Shown in pieces: positions 28,467 to 36,252 of a DNA stretch of 64,000 bases. The stretch is taken from the NCBI RefSeq assembly GCF_008704205.1, contig NZ_VXLC01000004.1:62001-126000 (forward strand), in the 5' to 3' direction. The notes under the pieces are model-generated. The model was not told the origin of the DNA and searched no databases. It saw nothing but the letters and a program-made list of their open reading frames with translations. A program made the translations under genes and the position numbers. The stretch is from Nocardia colli. Lineage in GTDB: Bacteria; Actinomycetota; Actinomycetes; Mycobacteriales; Mycobacteriaceae. Every line of letters begins with the position of its first letter. Position 1 is the first letter of the stretch.

Positions 28467-28961
28467 ATGGAAATCGATGCTCCGGTGGCGGGGCGTGCTC
28501 TGGTGGTGGTCGTCGATGATCGAACGGCGCATGGAGGTGTTGACTCGCTCGGCCCGCTGGTCACCGAGCTGCTCACCGAGGCAGGCTTTCTCGTCGACGC
28601 GTCGGTGTCGGTGCAGGCCGACGAGGTCGAGATCCGCAACGCGCTGAACACCGCGGTGATCGGCGGTGTCGACCTGGTCATCTCGGTCGGCGGCACCGGC
28701 ATGTCGCCGCGCGACGTGACCCCAGAGGCCACCTCCCAGGTGCTCGATCGTGAGCTGACCGGCATCAGCGAGGCACTGCGTTCCTCCGGCCGGGTGGCCG
28801 GTTCGCTGGACGCGGGCCTGTCCCGCGGCGTGGCCGGCATCTCCGGCAGCACGCTGGTGGTCAACCTGCCCGGCACCCGGGCCGCGGTGCGCGACGGCAT
28901 GGCCACCCTCGGCCCGCTCGCCAGCAAGGTCATCGGCGAGCTTTCCGGATTGGTCGACTGA
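28467..28961 (+). CDS. moaB2: MoaB2-like molybdopterin-binding protein
   Basis: MoaB/MogA-fold protein, homologue of M. tuberculosis Rv0984, which also follows pepD. Motifs: ALVVVVDDRTAHGG, VEIRNALNTAVIGGVDLVIS, VGGTGMSPRDVTPEAT, and SGSTLVVNLPGTRAAVRDGM. Predicted to bind molybdopterin (adenylylation or storage), though MoaB2 may have another role in mycobacteria. ATG 28467 matches the family N-terminus; the longer frame from 28383 overlaps the pepD stop and adds 28 residues unlike the family. Confidence 0.9.
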   Translation: MEIDAPVAGRALVVVVDDRTAHGGVDSLGPLVTELLTEAGFLVDASVSVQADEVEIRNALNTAVIGGVDLVISVGGTGMSPRDVTPEATSQVLDRELTGISEALRSSGRVAGSLDAGLSRGVAGISGSTLVVNLPGTRAAVRDGMATLGPLASKVIGELSGLVD

Positions 28962-29152
28962 TCACCGGTTCCGATTCCTCCGACGACATCCCTCGTCCGG
29001 CCGCTCGCCGGGCGAGGGATGCGGCGCGTCTCGCCGAGATTTTCGGCGACGCCCTCCCAGACACCACGAGCGACGAACGCGGATATGACTCCGGAAACGA
29101 GTCCTCCGCCGATGAATGGCTGCGCGCGCAGAAGCCGCCGCATCACGGTTGA
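28958..29152 (+). CDS. Small protein coupled to moaB2, possible CTG start
   Basis: Open frame of 64 codons that enters at a CTG overlapping the moaB2 stop (CTGA) and has no ATG, GTG or TTG. It encodes a polar, acidic protein with a helix ARRARDAARLAEIFGDALP and a C-terminus DEWLRAQKPPHHG. A Trp-Leu-Arg ... Pro-Pro-His ending recurs in small actinobacterial proteins as I recall, so I think the frame is real, but start choice and identity are uncertain. Confidence 0.45.
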   Translation: MITGSDSSDDIPRPAARRARDAARLAEIFGDALPDTTSDERGYDSGNESSADEWLRAQKPPHHG

Positions 29153-29657
29153 ATGCCCAAATCTACGTAGTAGCTACGTATTGATAAGTTTGGCTAACCG
29201 TAATTTACTTGTGATTGTTTCAGATCCGAGTTATGCCGTCGAGATATGTACTGCCCTGGCCCGTATTCAGCGGTTGACGCTTTAGCGACTTCGTCAGCAC
29301 CGGCCGGTCGGTCCGACTGTCTCCGTCACCTATTTCCGCACGTCAAGGGTAATGCGCGCGTTAACGAATGTGATCTACATCACATTGATCTTTACGAAAG
29401 CTTACGTTGCAGCGCCGTTACCTAGCGTTTAATGTTCGCCACGAGCCAACCCACAACTGGACCCCGCAGGCCCGGGTCGGCACGTACGTGGTCACCCGGC
29501 GGAACCTGGCTCGGTTCCGTTGCCAGCTACCCGTTGCGCCGAACTTACAGCCGGTTACACATCGGCAACAAAGTAACGACACACTGAGCTGGGCCTGAGA
29601 GGACCATTGTCCACCTCGAAGGTCGAGGTTGACTGTTTGAACCTGATGAGGGGAAGT
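29153..29657 (+). promoter_or_regulatory. AT-rich upstream region of the porin locus
   Basis: About 500 bp with no convincing gene; less GC-rich than its surroundings (29155-29290 and 29340-29400). It holds a TACGTAGTAGCTACGTA partial palindrome near 29163 and a perfect CRP-type site at 29367. Probably a long regulated promoter and 5' untranslated region for the porin genes. Confidence 0.6.
29367..29386. promoter_or_regulatory. CRP/FNR-type operator
   Basis: AATGTGAT-CTAC-ATCACATT: 8-bp perfect inverted arms around 4 nt, containing the textbook TGTGA-N6-TCACA of CRP family regulators. It lies 272 bp upstream of the first porin gene; no equivalent precedes the second pair. Confidence 0.75.
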
Positions 29658-30332
29658 ATGAGCGAGAACCGCACCAACGGTCTGCGCCGCGGTGTCCGCG
29701 TCGCGGGCGTCGGCGCTGCCGCTGCCGTGGCCATGGGACTGCTTTCGACCGGTGCTGCCAACGCGGACACCTTCGTGCCGTTGCCGGACGGTCAGAAGGT
29801 CGGCCCGGGCGTGACCGTCAGTCGTACCGGAGAGCGCGCACTGATTTCGCCGTCGCTGTCCGCCAACGGCGCAGGCCGGGTTGTCTGGGTTTCGGGCAAC
29901 GCGATCGCCGATGTCTCCGTCACCCCGGAAGGAAAGGCCGGTCCGACCAACGGCCCCGCCGGCGGCCCCGGTACCAACAACTCCTCGACGCACGGAACGT
30001 CGCAGCTGAACACCGGCTACATCGTCGGCTGCCAGGTGAGCATCGCCGATGACGCGATCTCGGCGGGCGTCTCCGGTGGCATCAACCTCAGCGGCGCCAA
30101 CGCGGGTGGATCCATCGGCCTCAACCTCGGCCCCGGTCAGGTCAAGTTCGTGCAGATCGACTACAAGGACATCACCAAGCCCGGTACGTACTCGGTCGAG
30201 TACCAGGATGCCGAAATCGAGATCCAGGGTTGCGCGGGCTACGCCCAGGCGCGCTCCTACACCGTCGTCGAGATCATCGGCGACGACTACTCGAAGACCA
30301 CCCTGTACGGGATGCCGTTCAGCATCGGCTGA
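29658..30332 (+). CDS. nfpA: MspA-family porin, NfpA-like (pair 1)
   Basis: Outer (mycolate) membrane channel subunit of 224 aa. Signal peptide of about 36 residues ending GAANA, mature start DTFVPLPDGQK. The MspA-type beta core is visible: NTGYIVGCQVSI, GSIGLNLGPGQVKFV, YQDAEIEIQGCAGYAQARSY, ending in YGMPFSIG. Two cysteines (VGCQ, QGCAG) are conserved in all four local copies. N. farcinica NfpA and NfpB form a mixed cation-selective channel; the next gene is the NfpB type. Ribosome binding site GAGGGGAAG. Confidence 0.92.
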   Translation: MSENRTNGLRRGVRVAGVGAAAAVAMGLLSTGAANADTFVPLPDGQKVGPGVTVSRTGERALISPSLSANGAGRVVWVSGNAIADVSVTPEGKAGPTNGPAGGPGTNNSSTHGTSQLNTGYIVGCQVSIADDAISAGVSGGINLSGANAGGSIGLNLGPGQVKFVQIDYKDITKPGTYSVEYQDAEIEIQGCAGYAQARSYTVVEIIGDDYSKTTLYGMPFSIG

Positions 30333-30397
30333 CGTCCGTCGAATCCACGAACAATCTTCTCGCTGAAGCGAACTCAATCCCTCGAGGGGCAGTACAA

Positions 30398-31069
30398 ATG
30401 ATCAACCGTAAGAACTTGGCACGGATGGCCGGTGTCGGCGCCGCTGCCACCATGGCCTTGGGCCTGTTCTCCACCGGCGCCGCGAACGCCGATACCTTCG
30501 TCCCGCTGCCGGGTGGTGAAATCACCAAGACGCTGTCCGACGGCACCGTGGTGACGATCAAGCTGGTCGGCGAATCCGCCAACATCAACCCGTCCATGGG
30601 TTCCACCCCGGTGCACCGCAACGCGTGGGTCTCCGGCAGCGCGCAGGTCGAGCTGTCCGGTGCGGCCGGCGGCGCGATCTTCCCGGGCTACACCGTGGGC
30701 TGCCAGGTCAACATCGCGGGCGGCGGCGCCACCGGCGGCGTCGAGGGCAATGTCGACTGGAGTGACGGCCAGAACGTCACCGGCGGCGTCGGCGCCAACA
30801 GCGGCGGCAACCTGTCGCTCGGCCCCGGCCAGTCCAAGTCGTTCTACGTGCTCGATCTCGAGCAGGCCGACGACTTCGGCAACGAGGCGCACAAGAAGCG
30901 CAACAAGTTCAAGGGCACCAGCGGTTCGGTGACTTGGGCCGACGAGACCATCGGCCTGACCGGTTGCGCCGGTTACGCCCAGGCTCGTGCCTTCATCAAT
31001 GTCGAGGTCGAAACCGACAGTGTCGTCACCTGGGTGACGCTTTGGGGAGCTCCGTTCAGCCTCGGCTGA
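30398..31069 (+). CDS. nfpB: MspA-family porin, NfpB-like (pair 1)
   Basis: 223-aa porin subunit. Signal peptide to about residue 32 (GAANA / DTFVPLPGGE). Differs from the NfpA type by the TKTLSDGTVVTIKLVGESAN segment and SMGSTPVHRNAWVSG; shares the GCQVNIAGG and CAGYAQAR elements with the paired Cys. Ends LWGAPFSLG. It starts 65 bp after the nfpA-like gene with no terminator between, so they are cotranscribed, and probably co-assemble. A strong hairpin follows at 31106. Confidence 0.92.
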   Translation: MINRKNLARMAGVGAAATMALGLFSTGAANADTFVPLPGGEITKTLSDGTVVTIKLVGESANINPSMGSTPVHRNAWVSGSAQVELSGAAGGAIFPGYTVGCQVNIAGGGATGGVEGNVDWSDGQNVTGGVGANSGGNLSLGPGQSKSFYVLDLEQADDFGNEAHKKRNKFKGTSGSVTWADETIGLTGCAGYAQARAFINVEVETDSVVTWVTLWGAPFSLG

Positions 31070-31105
31070 TCAGTGGAGTAACGCACTTCGCAGGTTCACG
31101 AAACC

Positions 31106-31132
31106 AGCCCGTCGCGCCCTATGCGACGGGCT
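31106..31132 (+). terminator. Terminator of porin pair 1
   Basis: AGCCCGTCGC / GCGACGGGCT perfect 10-bp stem with a 7-nt loop; the stem extends outward through GAAAC / GTTTC past one mismatch. It is followed by TTTCGTG. Confidence 0.8.
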
Positions 31133-31377
31133 AGTTTCGTGTGCAAACGTCTTGTCCCCCAACAATTTTGGCGAACATATTCGCAGTAACATACTCGAAA
31201 TCTCTGAGAACTCCGGCGGAAACCAATAACATAAGCTCCACCCGAGATCGTCCTATGACGGGATGGACGGTAAATCACTTGATGGACAGAACATTCCACC
31301 AGGTGTGACCGGCCTGAAAGGGGTTAACTCGGCCTCGACAACCCGGGGTCGACCGCTAGAACCTGATGAGGGGAAGT

Positions 31378-32052
31378 ATGAGCAAGATCCGCACCAGGGG
31401 TCTGCATCGAGGGGTCCGCATCGCGGGCGCCGGCGCTGCGGCTGCCGTGGCCATGGGCCTGCTTTCGACCGGCGCCGCAAACGCCGATACCTTTGTGCCG
31501 TTGCCGGACGGCCAGAAGATCGGACCCGGCGTCACCATCTCGCGCAACAGCGAGCACGCCTTGATCTCGCCGTCGCTGTCGGCGAACGGCGCGGGTCGCG
31601 TGGTGTGGGTGTCGGGTAACGCCGTCGCCGATATCAGCGTGACGCCAGAAGGCAAGGCCGGACCCAACAACGGCGCCACCGGCGCCCCGGGTACCAACAA
31701 TTCGTCGACGCACGGAACGTCGCAGCTGAACACCGGCTACATCGTCGGTTGCCAGGTGAGCATCTCCGACAGCGCGATTTCCGCAGGCATCTCCGGTGGC
31801 ATCAATCTCAGCGGCGCCACCGCGGGCGGCTCCATCGGCCTGAAACTGGGCCCGGGGCAAGTCAAGTTCGTCGGTATCGACAGCAAGGACATCACCAAGC
31901 CGGGCGTCTACTCGGTCGAGTACCAAGACGCCGAGATCGAGATCCAGGGCTGTGCCGGGTACGCCCAGGCCAGGTCTTACACCGTCGTCGAGATCATCGG
32001 CGACAACTACTCCAAGACCACCCTCTACGGTGCGCCGTTCAGCATCGGCTGA
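31378..32052 (+). CDS. nfpA: MspA-family porin, NfpA-like (pair 2)
   Basis: Second NfpA-type copy (224 aa), nearly identical to the first through the signal peptide, DTFVPLPDGQKIGPGVT, SPSLSANGAGRVVWVSG and the C-terminal half. Even the bases before the start (GAACCTGATGAGGGGAAGT) are shared, so the duplication included the ribosome binding site. Differences cluster in short segments, for example NSEHA for TGERA and NNGATGAPG for TNGPAGGPG. Probably a paralogous channel subunit with its own promoter in the 300 bp upstream, which I cannot define. Confidence 0.92.
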   Translation: MSKIRTRGLHRGVRIAGAGAAAAVAMGLLSTGAANADTFVPLPDGQKIGPGVTISRNSEHALISPSLSANGAGRVVWVSGNAVADISVTPEGKAGPNNGATGAPGTNNSSTHGTSQLNTGYIVGCQVSISDSAISAGISGGINLSGATAGGSIGLKLGPGQVKFVGIDSKDITKPGVYSVEYQDAEIEIQGCAGYAQARSYTVVEIIGDNYSKTTLYGAPFSIG

Positions 32053-32116
32053 GCGCGCCGGATCTGTCATCTCTGTTCTCGCTGAAGCGAATTCGATCCC
32101 TTAGGACACATATAAA

Positions 32117-32779
32117 ATGATCAACCGTAAAAAACTCGCGCGGGCGGCCGGGCTCTGCGCCGCCGCCACGATGGCGGTCGGGCTGTTCTCCACCGGCGCG
32201 GCCAACGCCGATACCTTCATTCCGCTGCCAGGCGGCGAGCTCGTCAAGACGCTGTCCGACGGCACCGTGGTGACGGTCCGGCTGACCAACGAGTCGGCCA
32301 ACATCAGCCCGTCCATGGGCTCGACCCCGGTGCACCGCAACGCGTGGGTCTCCGGGTCCGCGTCGGTGAACATCCAGGGCGCGAAGGGCGGCGCGATCAT
32401 CCCGGGTTACGTCGTCGGCTGCCAGGTGAACATCGCCGGCGGCGGCGCCGAGGGCGGCGTGACCGGCGGTACCGACTGGGAGGGCAAGAGCCCGAAGATC
32501 GGTGCCACCACCGGGGCCAACCTGTCGCTCGGCCCCGGCCAGGCGACCTCGTTCTACGTCATCGACCGGGAGAAGGCCGACGACTTCGGTAACGAGGTGC
32601 ACAAGAAGAGCTGGGCTTTCAAGGGCGAGAGCGCTTCGACCACCTGGGCCGACGAGACCATCGGCCTGTCCGGCTGCGGTGGTTACGCGCAGGCTCGTTC
32701 GTTCGTCAAGGTCGAGGTGGAGACCGACAACGTCATCACCTGGATTGTCTTGTGGGGCCAGCCGTTCAGCCTCGGCTGA
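32117..32779 (+). CDS. nfpB: MspA-family porin, NfpB-like (pair 2)
   Basis: Second NfpB-type copy (220 aa): MINRKKLARAAGLCAAATMA signal peptide, DTFIPLPGGELVKTLSDGTV, the SMGSTPVHRNAWVSGSA block identical to pair 1, GCQVNIAGGGAEGGV, and end LWGQPFSLG. It has diverged more from its counterpart than the NfpA types have, notably in the loop around residues 120-145 (TDWEGKSPKIGATT against VDWSDGQNVTGGVG). It follows the nfpA-like gene by 64 bp and is closed by the hairpin at 32806. Confidence 0.92.
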   Translation: MINRKKLARAAGLCAAATMAVGLFSTGAANADTFIPLPGGELVKTLSDGTVVTVRLTNESANISPSMGSTPVHRNAWVSGSASVNIQGAKGGAIIPGYVVGCQVNIAGGGAEGGVTGGTDWEGKSPKIGATTGANLSLGPGQATSFYVIDREKADDFGNEVHKKSWAFKGESASTTWADETIGLSGCGGYAQARSFVKVEVETDNVITWIVLWGQPFSLG

Positions 32780-32805
32780 TCTCGAATACCCACCAGCCCA
32801 AGGTG

Positions 32806-32839
32806 AACGGGCCCGTCGCTACCGCGGCGGGCCCGTTTT
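32806..32839 (+). terminator. Terminator of porin pair 2
   Basis: AACGGGCCCG / CGGGCCCGTT perfect 10-bp stem, 12-nt loop, followed by TT. Lies between convergent porin and mscL genes. Confidence 0.75.
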
Positions 32840-32859
32840 CCGTTCCCGCGCAAGCAGTT

Positions 32860-33264
32860 TCAGGACTCGTGCTTGCCGCCCGCGCTGCGTTGCCCCTCGG
32901 CGAGCAGGTCGCGGATCTGAATGAGCAGTTCGGTGTCGCTGAGCTCGACCGCCTCCTTGCTGAACCGCTTCTTCACGTGCAGTGCGGGCAGCACGAGCAC
33001 GAGGTACAGCACCGCGGCGATGATCACGAAATTGATCGCGGCGGTGATGATCGGACCGACCTGAACGAAGGTCGCAGGTTTGTCGGCAACGAGCTGGAAA
33101 CCGAGACCGAGTTCATTGCTGCCGCCGAATACGGCCAGGATCGGGTTGACGATGCCATTGGTGAACGCGGTGACGATCGCGACGAACGCGGTGCCGATGA
33201 CCACCGCCACCGCCAGGTCGACAACGTTTCCGCGGAATAGAAAATCCTTGAAACCCTTGAGCAT
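32860..33264 (-). CDS. mscL: Large-conductance mechanosensitive channel
   Basis: 134-aa MscL. N-terminal MLKGFKDFLFRGNVVDLAVA (amphipathic helix and start of TM1), TM1 AVVIGTAFVAIVTAFTNGIV, periplasmic loop, TM2 ITAAINFVIIAAVLYLVLVL, and a cytoplasmic helical bundle. Releases solutes on hypo-osmotic shock. Also found next to the mprAB-pepD-moaB2 region in mycobacteria. The neighbouring porins are an addition to that order. Confidence 0.96.
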   Translation of the reverse strand: MLKGFKDFLFRGNVVDLAVAVVIGTAFVAIVTAFTNGIVNPILAVFGGSNELGLGFQLVADKPATFVQVGPIITAAINFVIIAAVLYLVLVLPALHVKKRFSKEAVELSDTELLIQIRDLLAEGQRSAGGKHES

Positions 33265-33369
33265 TGCCGATATCTCCTCTGTGTGTGGGAGCTGACAAGT
33301 CGTGCTCGGCGGTCGACGCCTTCGGTATCGCCGATGCTAGTTGACCTTGATGGCAAATGTGCGGACAAC

Positions 33370-34017
33370 TCAATGGAAGACGACGGTGAGCGCGGTATGC
33401 AGCGATGCCGCTGCGACAACTGTGGCATGTTCGGCGTCCATTGCGACCAAGACCACGCGCTCTTTCGTGGCGCGTCCGTCACCCGGGCCGGACACCAGGA
33501 CGACCGCGGCGTCGGTGGCCAGCGTGCGGGCGGGTCGCGAGCCTTGCTCTTCGCCGCCGACCACGTCGACTCGGTCACCGGCGCGCAGGATTTCGGCGAC
33601 GGCGGTGTCGGCGGGACGAATCGGCACGATCCGCGCGTCACGCGCACCGGTTGCGACGGCGGCCAGGCGCGGTCCGACGACTCGGATATCGGTGAATACC
33701 TCGCCGGTTCGCATCGCCCCGGTCAGGGTGGCGCCGATTACCTCGGCCGAGTCCCGCACGACGCCGTCGGGCAATGCGGTGGATTCGCGGGGAGCCGATC
33801 GAAGGTCACTTGCCGCGAGTACGTGGCCCGGCGCGAGATCGTGCCCGGCGACCACGACCGAAGACCGTTCCGCGGCCGGATCGCCACGCAGGAACAAGGC
33901 CGCCGCCAGGAAAACCAGGCCGACGGCGAGGAGTCGCCGGAGCAGCAGACTGTCCGCCCAGTGTGGTCGATGCCACACCGCGAAGCGGGTACCGAGATCG
34001 CCGAGTGATCGAGTCAT
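33370..34017 (-). CDS. SAF-domain membrane-anchored protein
   Basis: 215 aa. One N-terminal membrane helix (LLRRLLAVGLVFLAAALFL, about 25-43) followed by a SAF domain (about 52-115; VVVAGHDLAPGHVLAASDL, TGEVFTDIRVV) and a beta-rich C-terminus (RAGDRVDVVGGEE). It resembles CpaB/RcpC of Flp pilus assembly in its N-terminal half, but no pilus genes are near. Function unknown; in related genomes it lies between mscL and the fmdB-like gene. Confidence 0.82.
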   Translation of the reverse strand: MTRSLGDLGTRFAVWHRPHWADSLLLRRLLAVGLVFLAAALFLRGDPAAERSSVVVAGHDLAPGHVLAASDLRSAPRESTALPDGVVRDSAEVIGATLTGAMRTGEVFTDIRVVGPRLAAVATGARDARIVPIRPADTAVAEILRAGDRVDVVGGEEQGSRPARTLATDAAVVLVSGPGDGRATKERVVLVAMDAEHATVVAAASLHTALTVVFH

Positions 34018-34105
34018 GGCCGGATCCTATGACCGCGGCCACACCCGTCGGCCCGGGAAACGGGCTAGCTGTGGATAACTGAGGGGCTGTGGATAACTCG
34101 GAGAA

Positions 34106-34420
34106 TCAGCTGGCCACGGCCGTGCTGGCCGAGGTGCTGCTGCCGTTGGACGAGCCGGAATCCGAGCTGGACGACGCAGACGACGAGCTCGACTCCTTCG
34201 ACCCGTTGTCGGACTTCGCCGGCTCGCTCGCGGTGGACGCGCCGCCGCGGCTGTCGGTGCGGTAGAAACCGCTGCCCTTGAACACGATGCCGACCGAATT
34301 GAACAGCTTGCGCAGCTTCCCGGAGCACTCCGGGCATACCGTCAGCGCATCGTCGGAAAAGGACTGGACGATGTCGAAGCGGTTGTCACACTGGGTGCAC
34401 GCATACGAGTAAGTTGGCAC
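34106..34420 (-). CDS. FmdB-family zinc ribbon protein, Ruc-like chaperone
   Basis: 104 aa. N-terminal zinc ribbon with Cys-x-x-Cys pairs in YACTQCDN and VCPECSG (about residues 8-33), then KLFNSVGIVFKGSGFYRTDS, then a 50-residue disordered tail of Ser, Asp and Lys. Homologue in position and architecture of M. tuberculosis Rv0991c (Ruc), a redox-regulated holdase whose cysteines release zinc on oxidation. GTG start with GGAGG 7 nt upstream. Confidence 0.88.
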   Translation of the reverse strand: MPTYSYACTQCDNRFDIVQSFSDDALTVCPECSGKLRKLFNSVGIVFKGSGFYRTDSRGGASTASEPAKSDNGSKESSSSSASSSSDSGSSNGSSTSASTAVAS

Positions 34421-34487
34421 AGCATCCTCCGCAAGTTAGTCCTCTGGCACTCTACAGCCGACAGTGCCAACGTTGCCAATCTACCTT

Positions 34488-35096
34488 TCATTCCGGGGCG
34501 TGATCTTCGCCGAGCCGCTGCAAGCCGCCGCCCGGGGTGAGGGCCCAGCCCATGCGCGCGTCGTGCGGTTCCTCGGGCAACCGGTCCACGAGTTCCGCGT
34601 CGCCGACCACCGCGACCAGGCGTGCGTCCGGGCGTGCCGCGGATAACGTCCGGTCGTAATAGCCCGCCCCGCGTCCGAGTCGAACCCCGCGCCGATCCAC
34701 CGCGAGCGCCGGCACCAAGATCAGCTCGGCCCAGGCGATCGCGGTACTGGGCAGTGATTCGCCGACCGGTTCGAGCAGACCGAACCTGGCTCGGCGCAAG
34801 CTGTCCCGCCCGGTGTACTCGGCCCAATCAAGCGGTCCCGGCGGCCCGGTCACCGGAACCAGCACCCGCGCGCCGGCCGTCCGCAAGGCATCCAGCAGCT
34901 GCGTCGACCCCGGTTCGCCGCGCACCGGAACATACGCGCAAACCCACTCCGGCACCTCGAGCCGCCCGACGGCCGCAACCAGCGCGAGGCTGTTCATCGC
35001 CTGCTCTTCGGCGGTCATCGCCGCCCGTCGAGCAATAATTTCGGTGCGCCATGCATGTTTATCGCGCTCGCCGGGCATCTCCATGGCGATCACCAT
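34488..35096 (-). CDS. 5-formyltetrahydrofolate cyclo-ligase
   Basis: About 200 aa. Converts 5-formyl-THF to 5,10-methenyl-THF with ATP. Visible: N-terminal KHAWRTEIIARRAAMTAEE, the folate/ATP region AYVPVRGEPGSTQLLDAL, and the signature ELILVPALAVDRRGVRLGRG followed by AGYYDRTL. ATG 35096 is used; ATGs at 35084 and 35078 are possible. Divergent from galU, adjacent to the fmdB-like gene as in mycobacteria. Confidence 0.94.
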   Translation of the reverse strand: MVIAMEMPGERDKHAWRTEIIARRAAMTAEEQAMNSLALVAAVGRLEVPEWVCAYVPVRGEPGSTQLLDALRTAGARVLVPVTGPPGPLDWAEYTGRDSLRRARFGLLEPVGESLPSTAIAWAELILVPALAVDRRGVRLGRGAGYYDRTLSAARPDARLVAVVGDAELVDRLPEEPHDARMGWALTPGGGLQRLGEDHAPE

Positions 35097-35157
35097 AGGC
35101 TGACCGGACTACCGGTCGGCTCGACGCCGAGTCAGGGGCTGCGACGATGGATAGGGT

Positions 35158-36120
35158 ATGCGCATGACAGCAAAGGCCGGACAACCCGGCGATGCACCGC
35201 TGGAGTCGTGCTTCCGCACGGCCGTGGTGCCCGCCGCCGGGCTCGGAACGCGATTCTTGCCCGCGACCAAGACGGTGCCCAAGGAACTCCTCCCGGTGGT
35301 CGACACCCCCGGCATCGAACTGGTCGCCGCCGAGGCGGCCGAGTCCGGCGCCCAGCGGCTGGTGATCGTCACCTCGCCGGGCAAGGACGGCGTCGTCGCG
35401 CACTTCGTCGAGGACCTCGTGCTGGAGGGCACCCTCGCCGAACGCGGCAAGTTCCAGCTGCTGGAGAAGGTGCGCAAGGCGCCGGGTCTGCTCGACGTGA
35501 CCTCGGTGGTGCAGGAGGAACCGCTCGGCCTCGGCCACGCGGTCGCGCAGGCCGAGGCGGTGCTCGACGACGACGAGGACGCCATCGCCGTGCTACTGCC
35601 CGACGACCTGGTGCTGCCCGCGGGCGTGCTGGACGTGATGTGCCGGGTTCGGCGCAAACGCGGCGGCACCGTGCTGTGCGCGATCGACGTGCCCAAGGAT
35701 GAGGTCAGCGCCTACGGCGTGTTCGACGTGGAGACCGTGCCGGACGCGGTGAATCCGAATGTGCTGCGGGTCAAGGGCATGGTGGAGAAGCCCGCGCTCG
35801 CCGATGCGCCGTCCACCTTCGCCGCGGCCGGCCGATACCTGTTGGACCGCGCCATTTTCGACGCGCTGCGCCGAATCGAGCCCGGCGCGGGCGGGGAATT
35901 GCAACTCACCGACGCCGTCGCGCTGCTCATCGCCGAGGGGCATCCTGTTCATGTGGTCGTACACCGTGGGTCGCGCCACGATTTGGGCAACCCGGGCGGC
36001 TATCTTCGTGCTGCGGTCGATTTCGCTTTGGAACGCGACGAATACGGCCCCGCCCTCCGGGAGTGGTTGGAGCATCGGCTCGGTCCCGACTGGGATCCGC
36101 AGCTGACGACCTACGACTGA
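35158..36120 (+). CDS. galU: UTP-glucose-1-phosphate uridylyltransferase
   Basis: Makes UDP-glucose for cell wall and polysaccharides. 320 aa with the nucleotide-binding start AVVPAAGLGTRFLPATKTVP, KELLPVVDTPGIELVAAEAA, QEEPLGLGHAVAQAE, and LPDDLVLPAG; KGMVEKP carries the catalytic Lys. ATG 35158 or 35164. First gene of a run galU-glp-rimJ-glpR with the same order in corynebacteria and mycobacteria. Confidence 0.96.
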   Translation: MRMTAKAGQPGDAPLESCFRTAVVPAAGLGTRFLPATKTVPKELLPVVDTPGIELVAAEAAESGAQRLVIVTSPGKDGVVAHFVEDLVLEGTLAERGKFQLLEKVRKAPGLLDVTSVVQEEPLGLGHAVAQAEAVLDDDEDAIAVLLPDDLVLPAGVLDVMCRVRRKRGGTVLCAIDVPKDEVSAYGVFDVETVPDAVNPNVLRVKGMVEKPALADAPSTFAAAGRYLLDRAIFDALRRIEPGAGGELQLTDAVALLIAEGHPVHVVVHRGSRHDLGNPGGYLRAAVDFALERDEYGPALREWLEHRLGPDWDPQLTTYD

Positions 36121-36252
36121 GGCGTCGGGTTTCCTCGATAGTGGGCCGTCGGGTACCAATGATGGTTCACCATCACGCGCGCCGAAAAGGTTGTGCCGAA
36201 GCGAAATCGCGCGGTGGAATCACAGGTGTGCGGAGAGATCAGGAAGGGCTGG

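Larger units (their letters stand above)
29641..32779 (+). repeat. Tandem duplication of a two-gene porin unit
   Basis: Unit 1 covers about 29641-31069 and unit 2 about 31361-32779. Order, spacing (65 and 64 bp inside each pair), signal peptides and the leader before each first gene are alike, so a two-gene block was duplicated rather than single genes. Confidence 0.85.

Noticed and set aside
29407..29598. 63-codon ORF before the first porin gene
   Set aside because: No ribosome binding site, no domain, and it lies in what looks like the porin promoter and leader region.
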